Below, piece after piece: positions 25,388 through 33,204 of a stretch of DNA of 64,000 bases (position 1 is its first letter; every line of letters starts with the position of its first letter). This DNA is from an uncultured Clostridia bacterium (lineage in GTDB: Bacteria; Bacillota; Clostridia; Christensenellales; Aristaeellaceae), in assembly GCA_947167215.1 (NCBI GenBank), contig CAMVHE010000006.1:1-64000 (forward strand). Direction: 5' to 3'. A program made the translations under genes and the position numbers. Under the pieces are notes generated by a model. It searched no databases. It saw only the letters and a program-made list of their open reading frames with translations, and was not told where the DNA came from.

Positions 25388-25434
25388 TTGACAGAAAAGC
25401 TGGACAGTGCTAGACTATAGAAAACGTTTTCTAT
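25388..25434 (+). promoter_or_regulatory. Promoter and 18-bp palindromic operator of the first LacI regulator
   Basis: TTGACA (25388-25393), 17 bases, TAGACT (25411-25416), followed at once by the perfect palindrome ATAGAAAACGTTTTCTAT (25417-25434). The palindrome covers the expected transcription start, the standard position for repression. An identical copy lies at 26491-26508. Confidence 0.8.
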
Positions 25435-25445
25435 GGAGCAAAAGC

Positions 25446-26453
25446 ATGGCAAGAAATGTAACAATTCGGGAAATTGCACGGGCTGCAGGAGTGTCTGTAT
25501 CCACGGTTTCACGGGTAGTGAACGATAATTATCCGGTCAGCCAGGAAGTGAAAGACCGTGTGAACCAGGTGATGGAGCAGCTTCATTATCAGCCGAATGC
25601 CATTGCGCAGAGCCTTCGGAGCAGCAGATCCAACATGATCGGACTGATTGTTGCCGATCTTTCCAACCAGTTTTTTACCAATGCCATGAAGGGACTCGAA
25701 AAGGTTGTGGCAAACAAGGGATACAGCCTTGTGGTGGCAAGCTCTGACGGAAAACCTGAAAAGGAAAGACAGCTGATCCGTGCCATGACCAATAAAAGGC
25801 TGGATGCACTGTGCATTGCTTCCGTGGATACGCAGCCGGATACCATCAATGAGGCGATTCAGGGCGGTACGCCGATTGTCCTGATGGACCGGGAACTGGA
25901 AGGCATCGAAACCAGCCAGGTGTGCTGGAATGATGCGGAATCCGCAAGAATACTGACGAACCTGCTTCTGGAAAACGGACACCGGGATATCGCGATTGTC
26001 AACGTAACGCTTACGCATTCCGTCGGACGGAACCGGCTGAATGCTTTCCGGGAAACCGTTAATAATGCCGGAATTGCTCTGCCGAAAGGGTTTATCAGCC
26101 CTTCCTGCTTCTCTTCCGATGAGGCTTACCGGTACGTGATGAAGATCATGAACGGAAAGCGGAGACCGACAGCACTGCTTTGCGCGAACAACGTCATGGC
26201 GGCGGGAGCGCTGAAGGCGCTCATGGAGCTTGGGCTGAAGATCTATGATGATGTTTCCATGGTGAGCTTCGGCAGTCTTGAATGGAACCATTTCATGAAG
26301 CCCCAGATCACGAATATGGAGCTGAACAGCTGTGAAATGGGAGAGAGAGCGGGAGCAATCATGGCGGATATGATTGAAAGACAGCAGGGGCTGGCAACGC
26401 GGGTTGTGCTCTCAGGAAGGCTTGTGCTGGGAGAATCTGTACGGAGAATATAG
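25446..26453 (+). CDS. LacI-family transcriptional repressor (regulon 1)
   Basis: 335 aa. Residues 5-25 are the LacI helix-turn-helix (TIREIARAAGVSVSTVSRVV) with hinge helix PNAIAQSLRS near residue 55. Residues about 60-335 form a periplasmic-binding-protein-like sensor domain (IGLIVADLSNQFFTNAMKGL). The start ATG 25446 follows GGAG; the frame extends 13 codons upstream through the operator, which is not coding. The identical palindromes before this gene and before the ABC operon indicate autoregulation and control of the importer/aldolase operon. The inducer is presumably the imported compound or its phosphorylated form. Confidence 0.88.
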   Translation: MARNVTIREIARAAGVSVSTVSRVVNDNYPVSQEVKDRVNQVMEQLHYQPNAIAQSLRSSRSNMIGLIVADLSNQFFTNAMKGLEKVVANKGYSLVVASSDGKPEKERQLIRAMTNKRLDALCIASVDTQPDTINEAIQGGTPIVLMDRELEGIETSQVCWNDAESARILTNLLLENGHRDIAIVNVTLTHSVGRNRLNAFRETVNNAGIALPKGFISPSCFSSDEAYRYVMKIMNGKRRPTALLCANNVMAAGALKALMELGLKIYDDVSMVSFGSLEWNHFMKPQITNMELNSCEMGERAGAIMADMIERQQGLATRVVLSGRLVLGESVRRI

Positions 26454-26455
26454 AA

Positions 26456-26480
26456 ATAAAAGCAGAGACCCTGCTTTTAT
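26456..26480 (+). terminator. Hairpin between the regulator and the ABC operon
   Basis: ATAAAAGCAG (26456-26465) and CTGCTTTTAT (26471-26480) pair perfectly around AGACC. T residues lie within the descending arm. It probably limits read-through into the operon, which has its own operator. Confidence 0.6.
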
Positions 26481-26490
26481 ATAGGACAGA

Positions 26491-26508
26491 ATAGAAAACG
26501 TTTTCTAT
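26491..26508 (+). promoter_or_regulatory. LacI operator, second identical copy
   Basis: ATAGAAAACGTTTTCTAT, identical over all 18 bases to 25417-25434, 17 bases before the permease ATG. No separate promoter with good -35/-10 boxes is evident, so the site may act as a roadblock to transcripts reading from the regulator gene or control a weak local start. Confidence 0.8.
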
Positions 26509-26525
26509 CATGGAGGAGTTCAAAT

Positions 26526-27305
26526 ATGTTTCGCAGACTGAAGCTGTATCACAAGACGGCCTACCAGACCATCTGTCTGATCATTTCCATCGCGGCAGCG
26601 CTGATTCTCTGGACAGCAGTGTCAAGCATTCCCAATATTTCCACCGTTTTTGTGTCTCCTGACAGGGTCTGGAGGGCATTCGTAAAAAATGTCCAGAACG
26701 GCACGCTGATTGTGCATGTGCGGGACAGCCTTATTCGGGTGCTGGGAGGATTTGCCCTTGGGGCGGTCTGCTCCATCCCGATTGCCTTTCTGCTTGGATG
26801 GTACGAAGGATTCCGGGCAATTGTGGAGCCCTGGATCCAGTTTCTGCGGACGATTCCGCCCATCGCGCTGATCCCGATTGTTATCGCTGCCTGCGGTATT
26901 GGCACGTCAGCAAAAATTCTGATCATCTTCTTTGCCGTGTTCCTGACGATGGTGGTGACGATTTACCAGGGGGTCAAGAATGTGGACCCCACGCTGATCA
27001 AGGCGGCAAGGGTTTTTGACGCCAATGACCGGCAGCTGTTCTTCCATGTGGTGGTACCGGCATCCGTGCCGTATATTTTTACGGCGGTGCGGTTGGGACT
27101 GGCTACCGGGCTCACAACGCTGGTGGCTGCGGAGCTTACGGGTGCCGCGACAGGTCTTGGAACCATGATCCAGCAGGCAGGCATGTACTTCCGGATGGAT
27201 GTTGTCCTGATGGGCATTGTGGTAATCGGCATCATCGGCTTTATTCTGGATAAGGTTGCGCTGCTGGTGGAAAAGAAAATGACGGCCTGGCAGGAGGGAA
27301 AGTGA
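26526..27305 (+). CDS. ABC transporter permease (SsuC/TauC-like)
   Basis: 259 aa with about six membrane helices and the family's cytoplasmic coupling loop (KAARVFDANDRQLFFHVVVP, with the EAA-like motif near residue 165). Typical SsuC elements are WTAVSSIP at the start and LRTIPPIALIPI near residue 115. It pairs with the ATPase and binding protein that follow. This importer class takes up sulfonates, nitrate, or thiamine/pyrimidine precursors. A GGAGGAG site precedes ATG 26526, just after the operator. First gene of the operon. Confidence 0.88.
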   Translation: MFRRLKLYHKTAYQTICLIISIAAALILWTAVSSIPNISTVFVSPDRVWRAFVKNVQNGTLIVHVRDSLIRVLGGFALGAVCSIPIAFLLGWYEGFRAIVEPWIQFLRTIPPIALIPIVIAACGIGTSAKILIIFFAVFLTMVVTIYQGVKNVDPTLIKAARVFDANDRQLFFHVVVPASVPYIFTAVRLGLATGLTTLVAAELTGAATGLGTMIQQAGMYFRMDVVLMGIVVIGIIGFILDKVALLVEKKMTAWQEGK

Positions 27306-27308
27306 GCG

Positions 27309-28112
27309 ATGGACAGGAATCCGACGCATGAAAATGCACATTATGAGATAGAAGTATCCGGGGTGCGCCAGGAATTCGAGAAAAAAGAAGGATCCTTCCT
27401 GGCACTGGATACAGTGAACCTGAATGTGGAGCCCAATGAGTTCATCTGTGTTGTCGGCCCTTCCGGATGCGGGAAAACGACGCTTCTCAATATTATTGCC
27501 GGGCTGCTCAAGCCGACGGAGGGAACCGTCAGAGTCAAGGGAGAACCGGTTACAGGCCCGGGAAAGGGGAAGGGCGTTGTTTTCCAGCAATACGCATTGT
27601 ACCCGTGGCTGACGGTGAAGAAGAATGTGGAATTCGGACTGCGCATGAAAGGGATGCCGAAAGCAAAACGGGAGGAAATTGCGAGACGCTATATTGACCT
27701 GGTGGGCCTTACGCCCTTTGCCGATGCCTATCCCAAGGAGCTGTCGGGAGGCATGAAGCAGCGTGTCGCAATTGCCAGGGCGTATGCGACTGCTCCAGAG
27801 GTTCTTCTGATGGATGAACCCTTCGGTGCGTTGGATGCGCAGACCAGGGCGCAGCTGCAGGAGAACCTGCTTGCCACCTGGCAGCAGGAGAGGAAGACGT
27901 GCTTCTTCATCACCCATGATGTGGAGGAGGCGGTGCTGCTGGCAACCAAGGTTATTATCATGAGCGCCGGACCGGGAAGGATTACGAAGATTGTACCGAT
28001 TGACCTTCCGTATCCCCGGACACAGGAGACCAAGCTTACGCCGGAATTCAATAATCTCAAGAACCTGATATGGAATCAGGTGTACCGTGAATATCTGGAA
28101 CATGCGAAGTGA
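27309..28112 (+). CDS. ABC transporter ATP-binding protein (SsuB/TauB-like)
   Basis: 267 aa with all ABC motifs: Walker A GPSGCGKTTLL (about residues 49-59), Q loop VVFQQYALYPWL, signature LSGGMKQRVAIARA, Walker B VLLMDEPFGALD and switch His in FFITHDVEEAV. It begins 3 bases after the permease stop. Residues 1-15 are an acidic extension. It drives import together with the SsuC-like permease. The C-terminal sequence is typical of the nitrate/sulfonate/taurine group. Confidence 0.92.
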   Translation: MDRNPTHENAHYEIEVSGVRQEFEKKEGSFLALDTVNLNVEPNEFICVVGPSGCGKTTLLNIIAGLLKPTEGTVRVKGEPVTGPGKGKGVVFQQYALYPWLTVKKNVEFGLRMKGMPKAKREEIARRYIDLVGLTPFADAYPKELSGGMKQRVAIARAYATAPEVLLMDEPFGALDAQTRAQLQENLLATWQQERKTCFFITHDVEEAVLLATKVIIMSAGPGRITKIVPIDLPYPRTQETKLTPEFNNLKNLIWNQVYREYLEHAK

Positions 28113-28178
28113 TCTCCGGACCACATCGATATGATAGGAACACATTACCCAACGACCAACGGAAAAGGAGCTGTCAAA

Positions 28179-29171
28179 ATGAAAAAGCTGGTAACCCTCG
28201 TCTTCGTCATGCTGCTGGTTCTCTGCGTTGCCCTGTCAGCGCAGGCAGAGAAAATTGTCGTTGCCTACCACCCCCATATCACGGGTGTCGGCGGCCTTCT
28301 GAATGCCATTGATAATGGATATTTTGCAGAAGAGGGCCTTGAAATCGAGCTGGTGCAGTTTACCTCCGGTGCTACGGAGCTTGCTGCAATGGCTTCCGGA
28401 CAGATCAACCTCGGCTATCTGGGAGTAGGAGCCCACGTATTTGCCCCGCAGGGACAATGCGCGATCCTTGCGCTGGACTCGACCGATATGAGCGGTGAAA
28501 TCCTGGTGCATGCAGGTTCCGGAATTGAAAGCATGAAAGACCTGAAGGGGAAGAATGTCGGCATTTCTGCCGGAACCACTTCGGAGCTGGTGCTCTCCAT
28601 GGCACTTAAGCTGAACGGCATGGAGAAGAGCGATGTCAATATGATCAATATGGACGCCGCCGGCAAAGTGACTGCTTTCATGAGCAATCAGATTGATGCC
28701 ATTTCCATCGAAGCACCCTATACCGACCAGATCCGTGCAGACCTGGGAGCAGACCAGGTGGTAACGCTTTCCGGAAGCAAGGACTTCCTGCCGGATGCCG
28801 TATTTACCAACAGCTGGGTAACCACCAACAGCTATCTTGAGAAGAATCATGGCACGGTCGTAAAATTTCTGAAGGCCTGGCTGAAGGGCACCGAGGACCG
28901 TTACAACAATATGGAAGACAGCGTCCGCAAGGTGGCCGAATATATCGGAACAGACTATGATACAGTTTATCTTGTTGTCGAAAAGACCAACTGGATCAAC
29001 AATGCAACGCTGAAGCAGTATGTGGAAGACGGAACGGCACTGAAGTGGTATGACACGATCAAGGGCATGTTCCTGGATGCCGGACTGCTGGATGCGGAAT
29101 ATGATGTTGCCCCGGAGACCTTCGTGAAGTTTGACTGCCTGAAGGAAGCAATGGAAGCAAACGGAATCTGA
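28179..29171 (+). CDS. ABC substrate-binding protein (SsuA/NMT1-like)
   Basis: 330 aa. A signal peptide (MKKLVTLVFVMLLVLCVALS-AQA) has no lipobox, so it may remain as an uncleaved anchor or be released. The mature part is an NMT1/THI5-SsuA type binding protein: IVVAYHPHITGVGGLLNAID, FTSGATELAAMASGQINLGY, GKNVGISAGTTSELVL. ATG 28179 was chosen for the AAAGGAG 8 bases upstream; the frame extends further 5'. The ligand class covers sulfonates, nitrate and pyrimidines; the following genes argue for a polyol or sugar-like molecule, possibly sulfonated. Confidence 0.88.
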   Translation: MKKLVTLVFVMLLVLCVALSAQAEKIVVAYHPHITGVGGLLNAIDNGYFAEEGLEIELVQFTSGATELAAMASGQINLGYLGVGAHVFAPQGQCAILALDSTDMSGEILVHAGSGIESMKDLKGKNVGISAGTTSELVLSMALKLNGMEKSDVNMINMDAAGKVTAFMSNQIDAISIEAPYTDQIRADLGADQVVTLSGSKDFLPDAVFTNSWVTTNSYLEKNHGTVVKFLKAWLKGTEDRYNNMEDSVRKVAEYIGTDYDTVYLVVEKTNWINNATLKQYVEDGTALKWYDTIKGMFLDAGLLDAEYDVAPETFVKFDCLKEAMEANGI

Positions 29172-29196
29172 GAAACAGGGAAAGGAGGCCGCGGAG

Positions 29197-29979
29197 ATGG
29201 TGTTGTTTGACGTGGAAGTGCCATCTGGAACTGAAAACAAACTGCTGATGGATGTCTGCCTTCCCGAGAGTGACCGTCTCCGCGACACTCTTCTTTTTCT
29301 GCACGGCGGCGGGTTTACCGGAGGGACCAAGGAGCAGTTCCTTGGAATATGTGCCGGAGTAGCCCTTGCAACCGGATGGGCTGCGGCATCCCTTTCCTAT
29401 CGCCTGGCATCTCCGGAGACGCCGTTTCCGGCGCAGATCGAGGATATTGATGCGGCGGTGGATTTTCTGCAGAGCAGATCCGCACAATGGAAGCTCGACC
29501 CGCAGAATGTGGTGCTGGCAGGAGGTTCCCCGGGGGGATGCATTGCAGCCATGGCATGCCTGCTGCCGAAAGACAGCAGTGCGCATTCACGGAACGGGAA
29601 GGACGGACTGCGGCAGTGCATTCTCCTGAACGGGATCATGGATATGCCGGCCTTTATCCGCCGCAACCCGGAAGAAGAAAAGAACCTGCTTGCGTTTCTG
29701 CCAGATCCGGGGAAGTGGGAAGGTTATTCCCCCCTGCATCTTGCAGCAGAATACGGCTGCGGAAAGCGGTTCCTTCTTCTGCATGGAACAGAAGACCGGG
29801 TTGTTCCCTTTACAGAGGCCAGGGAGATGGAGAAAACGATCCGGCAATGCGGAGGCATGGCGGAAACCGTTGCGTTTCCCGGGGAAGGGCATGCATGGTT
29901 TAATGAAACGGCAAAACAGGGGAAGGTTATCCGCACCATTGCAACATGGCTGACGGAAGAAGAAAAGGAAAGGTTGTGA
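29197..29979 (+). CDS. Alpha/beta hydrolase (esterase/lipase-like)
   Basis: 260 aa, no signal peptide, so cytosolic. Motifs: oxyanion-hole HGGGF near residue 33, nucleophile elbow AGGSPGG near residue 109 (GxSxG with Pro after Ser), acid residue in LHGTEDRVVPF near 193, and His in GEGHAWF near 231. This is the hormone-sensitive-lipase/carboxylesterase layout. AAGGAGG precedes ATG 29197. Lying between the importer and the aldolase, it may cleave an ester or acyl group from the imported compound to release a sugar or polyol. The substrate is inferred from context only. Confidence 0.85.
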   Translation: MVLFDVEVPSGTENKLLMDVCLPESDRLRDTLLFLHGGGFTGGTKEQFLGICAGVALATGWAAASLSYRLASPETPFPAQIEDIDAAVDFLQSRSAQWKLDPQNVVLAGGSPGGCIAAMACLLPKDSSAHSRNGKDGLRQCILLNGIMDMPAFIRRNPEEEKNLLAFLPDPGKWEGYSPLHLAAEYGCGKRFLLLHGTEDRVVPFTEAREMEKTIRQCGGMAETVAFPGEGHAWFNETAKQGKVIRTIATWLTEEEKERL

Positions 29980-29984
29980 TTCGG

Positions 29985-30941
29985 ATGGCGCTGGTCCCTA
30001 TGAAGGCATTATTTGAGGATGCCATGAAAAGAAAGTACACGGTGGGGGCATACAATATCTTTAACCTGGATACAATGGTTGCAGTGCTCCAGGCAGCGGA
30101 AAAGGAAGAGTCCCCGGTGATTCTTCAGCTGTCCATGGGGAGCAGAAAGTACCAGCCGTATTTTTCCACCTTTGTACAGTGTGTCAGAATGTATGCGGAA
30201 GCCGTGACCGTGCCGGTTGGAATCAATCATGATCATTGCAAGACGGTGGAAAATGCGAAAGAGGCGGTGGACTACGGAATCCCGTCGGTTATGTTTGACG
30301 GTTCGCATCTCCCGTTTGATGAAAATGTCCGTCTGACCCGTGAGGTGGTCCGGTATGCCCACAGCCATGATGCCTGGGTGGAAGCGGAACTGGGAAGAAT
30401 GGCAGGATTTGAGGATGAGGTGTTCGGAGAGAGCACCCAGTTCACAGACCCGCAGATGGCGGCAAGATTCATTGCGGAAACCGGCTGTGATTCCCTTGCG
30501 GTTTCCGTGGGGACTTCCCATGGCGGAGTCCTGGAGGATCATCCGCTTCCTCTGCACTTTGAAGTACTGGATGCCATTCGCAGGGCTGTTCCGGAGGGAT
30601 ATCCCCTGGTTCTCCACGGGGCTGCCTCCGTTCCGGAAGACCTTGTCGCAGCGATCAACGCCCAGGGCGCGCAGGTGCGGCAGATGAGGAACTGCACCGA
30701 GGAGGACATTTCGAGAGCAGCGGCATATGGCGTGGTGAAGGCAAATATGGATGTGGACAACCATCTTTGCTATTCTGCCATGATCCGCCGGAAACAGCGG
30801 GAGATTCTTGAAAAGTATGATCCGAGGATGTACCTCAAGCCTGCCCGGGAGGCATTTGAAGAAGAAGTGCGGCACAAAATGAAAGAGGTATCCCGGAGTT
30901 CGGGGAAAAACTGGCTGAAAACGGAAGGAAGAGCACTATGA
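29985..30941 (+). CDS. Class II (zinc) aldolase, fructose/tagatose-bisphosphate type
   Basis: 318 aa. The family signatures are present: KYTVGAYNIFNLDTMVAVLQ at the N-terminus, GINHDHCKT with metal ligands near residue 80, GSHLPFDENVRLT, VEAELGRMAGFEDEV with the conserved Glu, SVGTSHG and LHGAASVPEDL with the last His ligands. Two usual residues vary: GINHDH replaces the common LDHG. The product splits a ketose bisphosphate into dihydroxyacetone phosphate and an aldehyde. The start ATG 29985 lies 5 bases after the hydrolase stop; ATG 30000 is possible. It overlaps the kinase gene by ATGA, so kinase then aldolase form the core pathway. Confidence 0.85.
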   Translation: MALVPMKALFEDAMKRKYTVGAYNIFNLDTMVAVLQAAEKEESPVILQLSMGSRKYQPYFSTFVQCVRMYAEAVTVPVGINHDHCKTVENAKEAVDYGIPSVMFDGSHLPFDENVRLTREVVRYAHSHDAWVEAELGRMAGFEDEVFGESTQFTDPQMAARFIAETGCDSLAVSVGTSHGGVLEDHPLPLHFEVLDAIRRAVPEGYPLVLHGAASVPEDLVAAINAQGAQVRQMRNCTEEDISRAAAYGVVKANMDVDNHLCYSAMIRRKQREILEKYDPRMYLKPAREAFEEEVRHKMKEVSRSSGKNWLKTEGRAL

Positions 30942-31879
30942 TCCGCTCTATATGCCTGAATCCCACCATTGACAGGACTTACTATGTGGATGACTTTATT
31001 CCCGGCAATCCGTATCGCAATACCAAAGTGGTGGTGGATGTAGGAGGCAAGGGCATCAATGTAGCCAAGGTGGCTGCAGGCCTGTGCGTGCCGGTGGTCT
31101 GCTATGGTTTCCTCGGACGGGAAAACGGCAGAAAGGTGAAGGATGCACTCCTTGCCATGCACGCCGACGTCCGTTTCCGGGAAGTTCCGGGGGAAACGAG
31201 AACGACGGTGAATATTATTGACCATGCCGCACAGAAGGAAACCGAGATCCTGGAGGCAGGACCCCGGATCGGGGAAGCCGAAGCGGAAGAACTTCTTAAA
31301 ATGATCAGCGGGGATATTCAGCAGGATGATATTGTGATCTGCTCCGGGCTTTATGCTCCAGGGATTCCGGATGACTATTATGCACGGATCAGCCGGGCAT
31401 GCCGGGAAAAAGGAGCGTACTGCATTCTGGATTCGAATGGAAAAGATCTCCGGAATGCCCTGGATGGTTCGTACTGGATGATAAAGCCGAATGCCAGAGA
31501 GCTCTGCGAAATCAATGATGTTCCCGTTACGGAAGAGGAAGAAAAACTCATCCCCCTCGGACAGAAACTTCTCGGAAATACAAAGCATGTGCTGGTTTCC
31601 ATGGGAAGCCGAGGAGGACTCCTGATTTCCTGCGGTGAAGTATACTGTATCCATGTTCCCAGAGTGCAGGCACTGTCTACCATTGGAAGCGGTGATTCGG
31701 TTGTCGCAGGCTTTGCGGTCGGTATACAGAGAGGGCTGTCCATTCCCGAATGTGCAAGGCTTGCCCTGGCCTGCGGGACAGCAAACGCACTGACTGAAAA
31801 AGTTGCCATGCTGAACAGGAGAGACATAGAGAAAATATTACCTGAGATAAAGATTGAAAGAATAAGGACAAACGGCTGA
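30938..31879 (+). CDS. PfkB-family sugar kinase (1-phosphofructokinase-like)
   Basis: 313 aa of the PfkB/ribokinase family, closest in layout to 1-phosphofructokinase or tagatose-6-phosphate kinase: SICLNPTIDRTYYVDDF, the glycine-rich VVDVGGKGINVAKV near residue 38, and TIGSGDSVVAGFAVG with catalytic Asp near residue 248. It overlaps the aldolase by four bases and is the last gene before a strong terminator. Together with the aldolase it would phosphorylate a ketose phosphate (or analogue) and split it. No isomerase is present in the operon; that step may be encoded elsewhere or be unnecessary. Confidence 0.88.
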   Translation: MIRSICLNPTIDRTYYVDDFIPGNPYRNTKVVVDVGGKGINVAKVAAGLCVPVVCYGFLGRENGRKVKDALLAMHADVRFREVPGETRTTVNIIDHAAQKETEILEAGPRIGEAEAEELLKMISGDIQQDDIVICSGLYAPGIPDDYYARISRACREKGAYCILDSNGKDLRNALDGSYWMIKPNARELCEINDVPVTEEEEKLIPLGQKLLGNTKHVLVSMGSRGGLLISCGEVYCIHVPRVQALSTIGSGDSVVAGFAVGIQRGLSIPECARLALACGTANALTEKVAMLNRRDIEKILPEIKIERIRTNG

Positions 31880-31898
31880 CAGGCCGCCCGATACAAAG

Positions 31899-31970
31899 AA
31901 GCCTTCCTTCCCGGAGACTGCCCTGCATGGTATGCCATGATCAGGAACCCGGGGACGAAGGCTTTTTTCT
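31899..31970 (+). terminator. Terminator of the ABC/aldolase operon
   Basis: AAGCCTTC (31899-31906) pairs with GAAGGCTT (31957-31964) on a long stem with internal pairing (CCCGG/CCGGG), followed by TTTTTTCT. Confidence 0.75.
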
Positions 31971-32167
31971 ATTCTGGGGAATTGCAGACAGGGAGGCCGG
32001 TAACGACGGCAACGGGAGAGAGGCAGGAGTTTAACGGACATCGCCGTCTTCGGAAAAGATTCCCGGGAAGATGTCCCTGTGCGGATGGAAACCTCGGTTT
32101 TTTACGCGCCGGGATGCCGTCCGCACCCGCGTGCATGGAAAAAGCGGAGAAGCTCAGAGGACGGGGC

Positions 32168-32563
32168 TTAATACGGTTCGTCCCCGCCGTCCGGACAGAA
32201 ACCATCGTCATCCGGGTCATCGAAAATGCCGGAGGAATGCGCCCCATCGGAACCATAGTAAGTACTTCCGCCAAGAAGGTTATCGGTGCTGAATCCGGAA
32301 TACTCGCCCTGTCCATTGTAATGGGTGTACCCGCCGAATAATCCGTCGGTGCTGAAACCGACCTTATTTCCGTCTGCGTCATAATGGTCCATACCGCCGA
32401 AAATACCTTCCCTGCTGTATCCTGCAGAGCTTCCGTCTGCATGATAATGGTTGACTTCGCCGAAGATCCCTTCCATGCTGTAGCCGATGTGTCTGCCGTT
32501 TTCATCATAATGGTCCACCCCACCAAAGATGTCGGGGATGCTGGTAACCTTTTTGTCTGCCAT
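32168..32563 (-). CDS. Short HYD/G-repeat protein
   Basis: 131 aa made almost entirely of five tandem 21-22-residue repeats with the pattern IFGGxDHYDxDGxxxGYSxxG (repeat starts near residues 11, 34, 55, 76 and 97), then an acidic tail DDPDDDGF. There is no signal peptide. Similar repeat proteins occur in related Clostridia, with unknown function; the regular Gly/His/Tyr/Asp pattern suggests a stacked beta structure and perhaps metal contacts. ATG 32563 follows AAAGGAGAG. It lies downstream of the HIRAN gene on the same strand (about 135-base gap). Confidence 0.7.
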   Translation of the reverse strand: MADKKVTSIPDIFGGVDHYDENGRHIGYSMEGIFGEVNHYHADGSSAGYSREGIFGGMDHYDADGNKVGFSTDGLFGGYTHYNGQGEYSGFSTDNLLGGSTYYGSDGAHSSGIFDDPDDDGFCPDGGDEPY

Positions 32564-32699
32564 GGCTGGTTCTCTCCTTTTTTCAATCTGACAGTGCAAT
32601 GCTGTCGGTGTGCAGCTCCGGCTACGGCATGTCTGCTGCAGAATCCGGGCTGCCGTGAAAGAGTGTTTCTTAAGAATTTCATATATTTTGGTTTTTTCC

Positions 32700-33011
32700 T
32701 TACAGGTCAACCAGGAAAATCGAGATGCTGATTACTGTGTACCATTCGCCGGATTTGATTTCTGATATCCTGGCCTTAAGCATTTTTCCCGCATCCATAA
32801 GCCTTGCAAACACAATATCGTCCTTTTCCGGGACATAGCCGATCTTCTTCATTTCTGCAGTCAGTACAAGAATTGCAAATCTATCAAAGCCGTTAATCTC
32901 CCACTGCAGAAATAGTTCATCCCCGGCCTTTAAGGTTTTAAGAACGGACTTGTCTTTCAGGTATGTAACCCCTGCAACGAAGGTATCCAGCAGGAGTATT
33001 CCCCGGATCAT
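32700..33011 (-). CDS. Small HIRAN-domain protein
   Basis: 103 aa. The whole protein fits a HIRAN domain: an opening strand (LLLDTFVAGVTYLK), LKAGDELFLQWEIN, FDRFAILVLTAEMKKIGYVP, then DIVFARLMDAGKMLKARI. In SNF2-type proteins HIRAN binds single-stranded 3' DNA ends, while stand-alone bacterial copies are uncharacterised. ATG 33011 has only a weak AAGC site upstream, so the start is uncertain. The small repeat protein gene follows on the same strand. Confidence 0.65.
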   Translation of the reverse strand: MIRGILLLDTFVAGVTYLKDKSVLKTLKAGDELFLQWEINGFDRFAILVLTAEMKKIGYVPEKDDIVFARLMDAGKMLKARISEIKSGEWYTVISISIFLVDL

Positions 33012-33107
33012 TTGCTTCAGCAGGTTTCCGAGCCCGCTGTCTGTAATAACCGATACGGAAGAAATTCCGGCGGTTGTCAGCGCCTTGCGGCATGCGGGAG
33101 ATCAGGA

Positions 33108-33136
33108 TTGTATGCGCGGGTCCCGCATGGTAAAAT
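33108..33136 (+). promoter_or_regulatory. Promoter with perfect inverted repeat in its spacer (copy 2)
   Basis: TTGTAT (33108-33113), 17 bases, TAAAAT (33131-33136). The spacer contains the perfect palindrome GCGGGTCCCGC (33116-33126). It matches the promoter at 23474-23502 in both boxes, spacer length and GCATGG before the -10. Confidence 0.65.
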
Positions 33137-33204
33137 AACAGCATCCGTTCAAATGGAAACCGGAAACAGGGATAATGAGATAAAGGGAAAGGAAGCCGAT
33201 CCGT

